DNA from: Rapana venosa | Lineage: Eukaryota > Mollusca > Gastropoda > Neogastropoda > Muricidae | NCBI GenBank assembly: GCA_028751875.1 | Contig: CM054153.1 | Span: forward strand, 9,728,164 to 9,792,163 | Direction of reading: 5' to 3' | Length of the DNA: 64,000 nt | Shown here: positions 60,967-64,000 of the stretch, in pieces | Numbering within the stretch: the stretch's first letter is position 1 | Layout: every line of letters starts with the position of its first letter | The notes under the pieces: model-generated | Seen by the model: the letters and a program-made list of their open reading frames with translations, nothing else | Database searches by the model: none | Told to the model about the DNA's origin: nothing | Made by a program: the position numbers and the translations under genes

Positions 60967-62813
60967 TTATATATAAATGTACACGACACTCATAATCATA
61001 CATACATACACAAACTCATAAACACAGATGGACACATTGTTTGATTTGTAAAGATCTAACAGGTATAAATCTCCCAGGGAGACAACTAAGAAAAGGTGTC
61101 TGCTCATATGAATTCTTTGTCTATAGTTTGTTTTTTTCTTGTTTGGTTTTTTTTTTTTGGTTCCTCAGCTAGAGCTCCAAGGTTCACTGATGGCGAGATT
61201 TTGTGTATGCTTCTGCTTACCCATCATCAAGTTTGCCGCAGTGCGACTTCAAGAATGAAGTCTACATATGACACCAGATGACAAAACGGATGACAAAACT
61301 GCATACACACGGGGACTAGATGTAAAAAAGCACACGAGTGCTTATTCCATTATCCTGGAAATAAAATAGCAACTAACCAACCAGCCAGTGTGCCTGCAAT
61401 TTTCAAAATGTTGTCATCTGTTCCTACCAGCACAAAATTGGCATCCTCTTCTGAAAGGCAAAACGGGTTAAACATGCACCCATCCCCGGAATCTGAATGC
61501 AGCTACCTTCCATGGTGGGCCAAAATGGTCGCATACGCAAAGTCTCACCATTGACGAACCTCAGAGCTGTAGCTGATGAACAGGGAAAAACCCAACAAAC
61601 ATGTGTCCAAGATGTTCTGATTGTGTTTGTACACACTACTTTAGTTAAACAGTCACATGTATCCGAAGGACTCTCAGAAGAGTGGAGTCAGTACTGATGT
61701 TCAGTCCAGGGGGAAAATTCCCTGTGAATGGACACTGTGGAAGTGACTCAACAGCCAGATCACAAGCTACAGGTACGTTCTGACCACGGTACCTTGTTTC
61801 TTAGTATGACCATTCTTTTCAAGCTGTGATCTGTCTTGATGATTCAAAGCAGACTGGTATCATGCTGGTACATCACTGCATACATTTATATGTACACAAG
61901 TACATGTGCGTGCACACACAACACATAGCATATAGCTACACACACATGCATAGTGTTTTAAGACATTTTCAAAAGTTTGTCACACACACACACACACTTA
62001 CAGGCCAATATCTCTGCTGTACTATCCATTTGAAGTTACAAGAATGCAAAATTTTTACCACTCAGACCCTTAAAATCTCTTTCAGTTCAAACACTTTTCC
62101 ACAGTTCATATTAAAACAAGCACAAAAATACATTCTCCACATTCAAATACAAAACATCAACACATGTTACGGACACCTCATTCAAACGAAAAAATCCACG
62201 ATACGGACGCCTCGTGAATTCAAACATTCAAATAAAAACATCCACATATCATGTTATGGACACCTCATTCAGATTCAGACATAGTGATGAAATTCAAGCA
62301 CTTCTAAGCACATCTGGAAACAAACAGCAAGCTTCTTTCTTTTTTAAAAAATGTTTTAAAGACTTTAATTATAGTTTAAAGGATCACTTTTTTTTTAATC
62401 ATGAATTTTTCAGGGATGATTTTTGAATCAAAGACCAAAACCTTTTTTTTAACTTTGAAGCTTGCTAGCCCTAGGTTGGCAGTCTGTGCTATCATTAAAT
62501 TTGAAGATACATATATAGTGTTAGAAAAAACAACACACACACACACACCACACCACAACACACACCACAACACACAACAAAACACACACACAACAAAACA
62601 CACCACAACACACACACACACACAACAACACACACAAAAAAACCCCAGAAAGATGCAAGGACTCACCACTTCCCCATGAAATGATACCAATGGACAATAA
62701 ATCCTGCTGCAGGCAAGACACACCACAGAAGAGAAGGAGAATGAGCAAGCAGCATAAGGCCAGGCAAATCACGCCCACACACGCCAGCTTTTCAGGAAAC
62801 AGCAAGAACCATT
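59880..62813 (-). CDS. Claudin/PMP22-like four-transmembrane protein, last two coding exons
   Basis: Exon 62667-62813 (acceptor CTCTAG, donor GTGAGT) and terminal exon 59880-60262 (acceptor ACTGCAG, stop TAA 59880-59882) join in phase. The 175-residue tail has a hydrophobic helix (LACVGVICLALCCLLILLLF), a short turn, a third helix spanning the junction (LLSIGIISWGSGVCGVASVA), a polar extracellular loop (about 26 residues, RHNLPERDIRYSW) and a fourth helix (GGGLVLVSSFVLMVIGFTLG), then an acidic and Gly-rich cytoplasmic tail. This layout matches helices 2-4 of the claudin/PMP22/clc-like superfamily, which form junctions or modulate channels. The exons for helix 1 and the first loop were not found and must lie upstream. 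The exact family is unresolved. A possible AATAAA lies at 59719-59724 (complement). Confidence 0.6.
60510..60790 (-). repeat. Interspersed repeat, family D
   Basis: Complement of the 10530 copy: CATGTAAAAGAACCCACAGC, CTTGTGGTGATGTTTGCTCT and AGAAAATCTGCTGTGACTGC. Lies in the intron of the claudin-like gene. Confidence 0.6.
61152..61790. repeat. Mosaic of SINE family A fragments in both orientations
   Basis: 61152-61270 is a minus-strand end and 61271-61375 a plus-strand tail. From 61400 to 61790 minus- and plus-strand pieces alternate. This points to repeated insertion or inversion at one site. Confidence 0.6.
61880..62660. other. Intronic sequence with CA repeats
   Basis: Contains CA tracts (61981-61997, 62531-62635) and a 45-bp degenerate tandem around 62160-62275 (GGACACCTCATTCA twice). 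No coding signal. Confidence 0.55.
62667..62813 (-). CDS. Claudin-like gene, penultimate coding exon
   Basis: A 147-nt exon starting two bases into a codon and ending one base in. It encodes WFLLFPEKLACVGVICLALC through IGIISWGS, one helix plus the start of the next. A CA repeat lies beyond the donor. Confidence 0.6.
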
Positions 62814-62910
62814 CTAGAGAACAGAAATGGAGAACACAAACTGAACAATGGAGAAAAAAACAAACTGAACAATTGAGAAAACAAACTGAAATACAGTAAC
62901 TTCTGCATGG

Positions 62911-62927
62911 TGTGTGTGTATGTCACT

Positions 62928-62958
<31 letters not shown>

Positions 62959-63018
62959 TGTAGTGTGTGTGACTGTGTGTGTGTGTGTGTGTCACTGTGT
63001 GTGTGTGTGTGTGCGCGC
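62911..63018. repeat. (GT)n microsatellite with GTCACT interruptions
   Basis: GT runs separated by TCACT or GACT units, ending in GCGCGCAC. A possible higher-order unit of about 35 bp. Confidence 0.85.
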
Positions 63019-63059
63019 ACACACATGCGCACGATTACATCATGGTGAACATCACACCC

Positions 63060-64000
63060 ACCACCAATCAAGTGTTAAGTTTGCAAAGACCAGTTTTCCA
63101 GGAGCTAATATCAGAAACAGCCATGAGCTTGTGATGATGACCTTGGCTTCAGACTCTGCCTCAAGAGTTTCAAGAAGCAGGGCAACACTGTTGTTACATC
63201 AGCAGCGATAGATAGGAGAAAAATTTGCCACACCTCTCATTCTTGACAATCAGGACAATCACCAAAGTTGATACCTTGAATCCTGATCAACAGCTTCAAT
63301 GCTGCTTTGACCAAAACAGCCAACAACATTCTTAGCAAACACCAGCCAACACAGTAGCCCTGGGTGGTCACAGAAGACATACTAACTTGAGCTGCGCGAC
63401 AAACGCAGAGAACTGAAGCAAAGGAAGCAAGGGGCTGAAGGTGCAAAACTGAACGGAGAAGCCATTCAAAGCAAAGGAAACATGGAACGAAGAACAATGC
63501 CACGTTACACACCAAAACCTGCAGAATAACAACAGCAAGAAAACCTACCAGTTTGTGAAAGATCAGACAAGCTCAAAACAAGAAAGAACCACTACTATCC
63601 ATGACAATGCAAGGAAATGCATCTCTCACAGAAGAACTAGATATTCCAAGGAGGTGGACAGAGTGATGCTCTGAACTGTACACACACAGCATTAGGAGAT
63701 CTATAGGTGCTAGATATACGATATATCCCTCCACCAACCAACCACGACAGCTACCCCATCCTAAGGGAAGAAGTTGAAGCTGCAGTAAACTCACTCAAGA
63801 AGAAAGAGAAGTCAGCAGGAGTGGACAACATTCCATCAAAGCTAATCCAGGCAGGACGAGAGGCCGTGATAGACGCGTTACTTATCGTCTGCAATAAGAT
63901 CTGGTGGACAGGGAAGTGGCCAACACCTTTGACACATTCCCTGATTATCACTCTCCTGAAGAAACTATTCCAAAAACTACTGTACCATCATCCTGATCAG
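63060..64000 (+). mobile_element. LINE remnant (endonuclease end to reverse transcriptase start), runs off window
   Basis: The plus strand reads, with stops and shifts, KTSFPGANIRNSHELVMMTL (endonuclease C-terminus with SH-D-like motif), a basic linker (RDKRRELKQRKQGAEGAKLN), and from about 63765 REEVEAAVNSLKKKEKSAGV, then DNIPSKLIQAGREAVIDALL and NKIWWTGKWPTPLTHSLI, the opening of a reverse transcriptase. The catalytic motifs would lie beyond 64000. It differs from the two other LINEs. Confidence 0.8.

Overview
This window is animal nuclear DNA. Its genes are split by GT-AG introns, it holds many short and long interspersed repeats, and it is rich in CA/TG, GA and poly-C tracts. The repeat mix (tRNA-derived SINEs, RTE-like LINEs, TTAA-flanked and pogo/Tigger DNA elements) and about 2.2 kb of coding sequence spread over about 48 kb suggest a marine invertebrate, probably a mollusc. 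That attribution is inference; no species is named.

The main gene lies on the minus strand from 48619 down to 736. It is the orthologue of nuclear cap-binding protein subunit 1 (NCBP1/CBP80). I placed 21 coding exons with consensus splice sites and continuous phase. Together they encode residues 1-715 of an estimated 790. The final exon or exons, about 75 residues, lie beyond the left edge. The ATG exon sits at 48574-48619, next to a short CpG-containing stretch with ETS-like and E2F-like motifs, a plausible promoter.

The introns hold most of the mobile DNA. An RTE-like LINE lies in intron 18 (5085-8270) and carries a SINE with a 10-bp target duplication. A second RTE-like LINE lies in intron 15 (17594-20625), and a 5'-truncated copy of it with the same tail is in intron 8 (38250-38574). 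LINE remnants lie in introns 16 and 10. Several TTAA-flanked non-autonomous elements are present: a family in introns 19 and 9, one element nested in that family at 33909-34975 with its empty site preserved at 3675-3678, one at 36951-38057, and a short family at 9901-10526 and 23400-24016. A 1.5-kb TIR element lies at 8282-9769. Inside intron 16, an 88-bp unit containing the 3' splice site of exon 17 is present in three tandem copies.

Upstream of NCBP1 (48.7-58 kb) are SINEs, including one whose head joins a tRNA-like A box to a 5S rRNA-like segment. A 2.45-kb pogo/Tigger transposon (55204-57655) follows, with TA target duplication, near-perfect TIRs and a transposase broken by one frameshift. 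From 62813 to 59880 are the last two coding exons of a probable claudin/PMP22-like four-transmembrane protein, also on the minus strand. The right edge (63060-64000) is a decayed LINE on the plus strand that runs out of the window.
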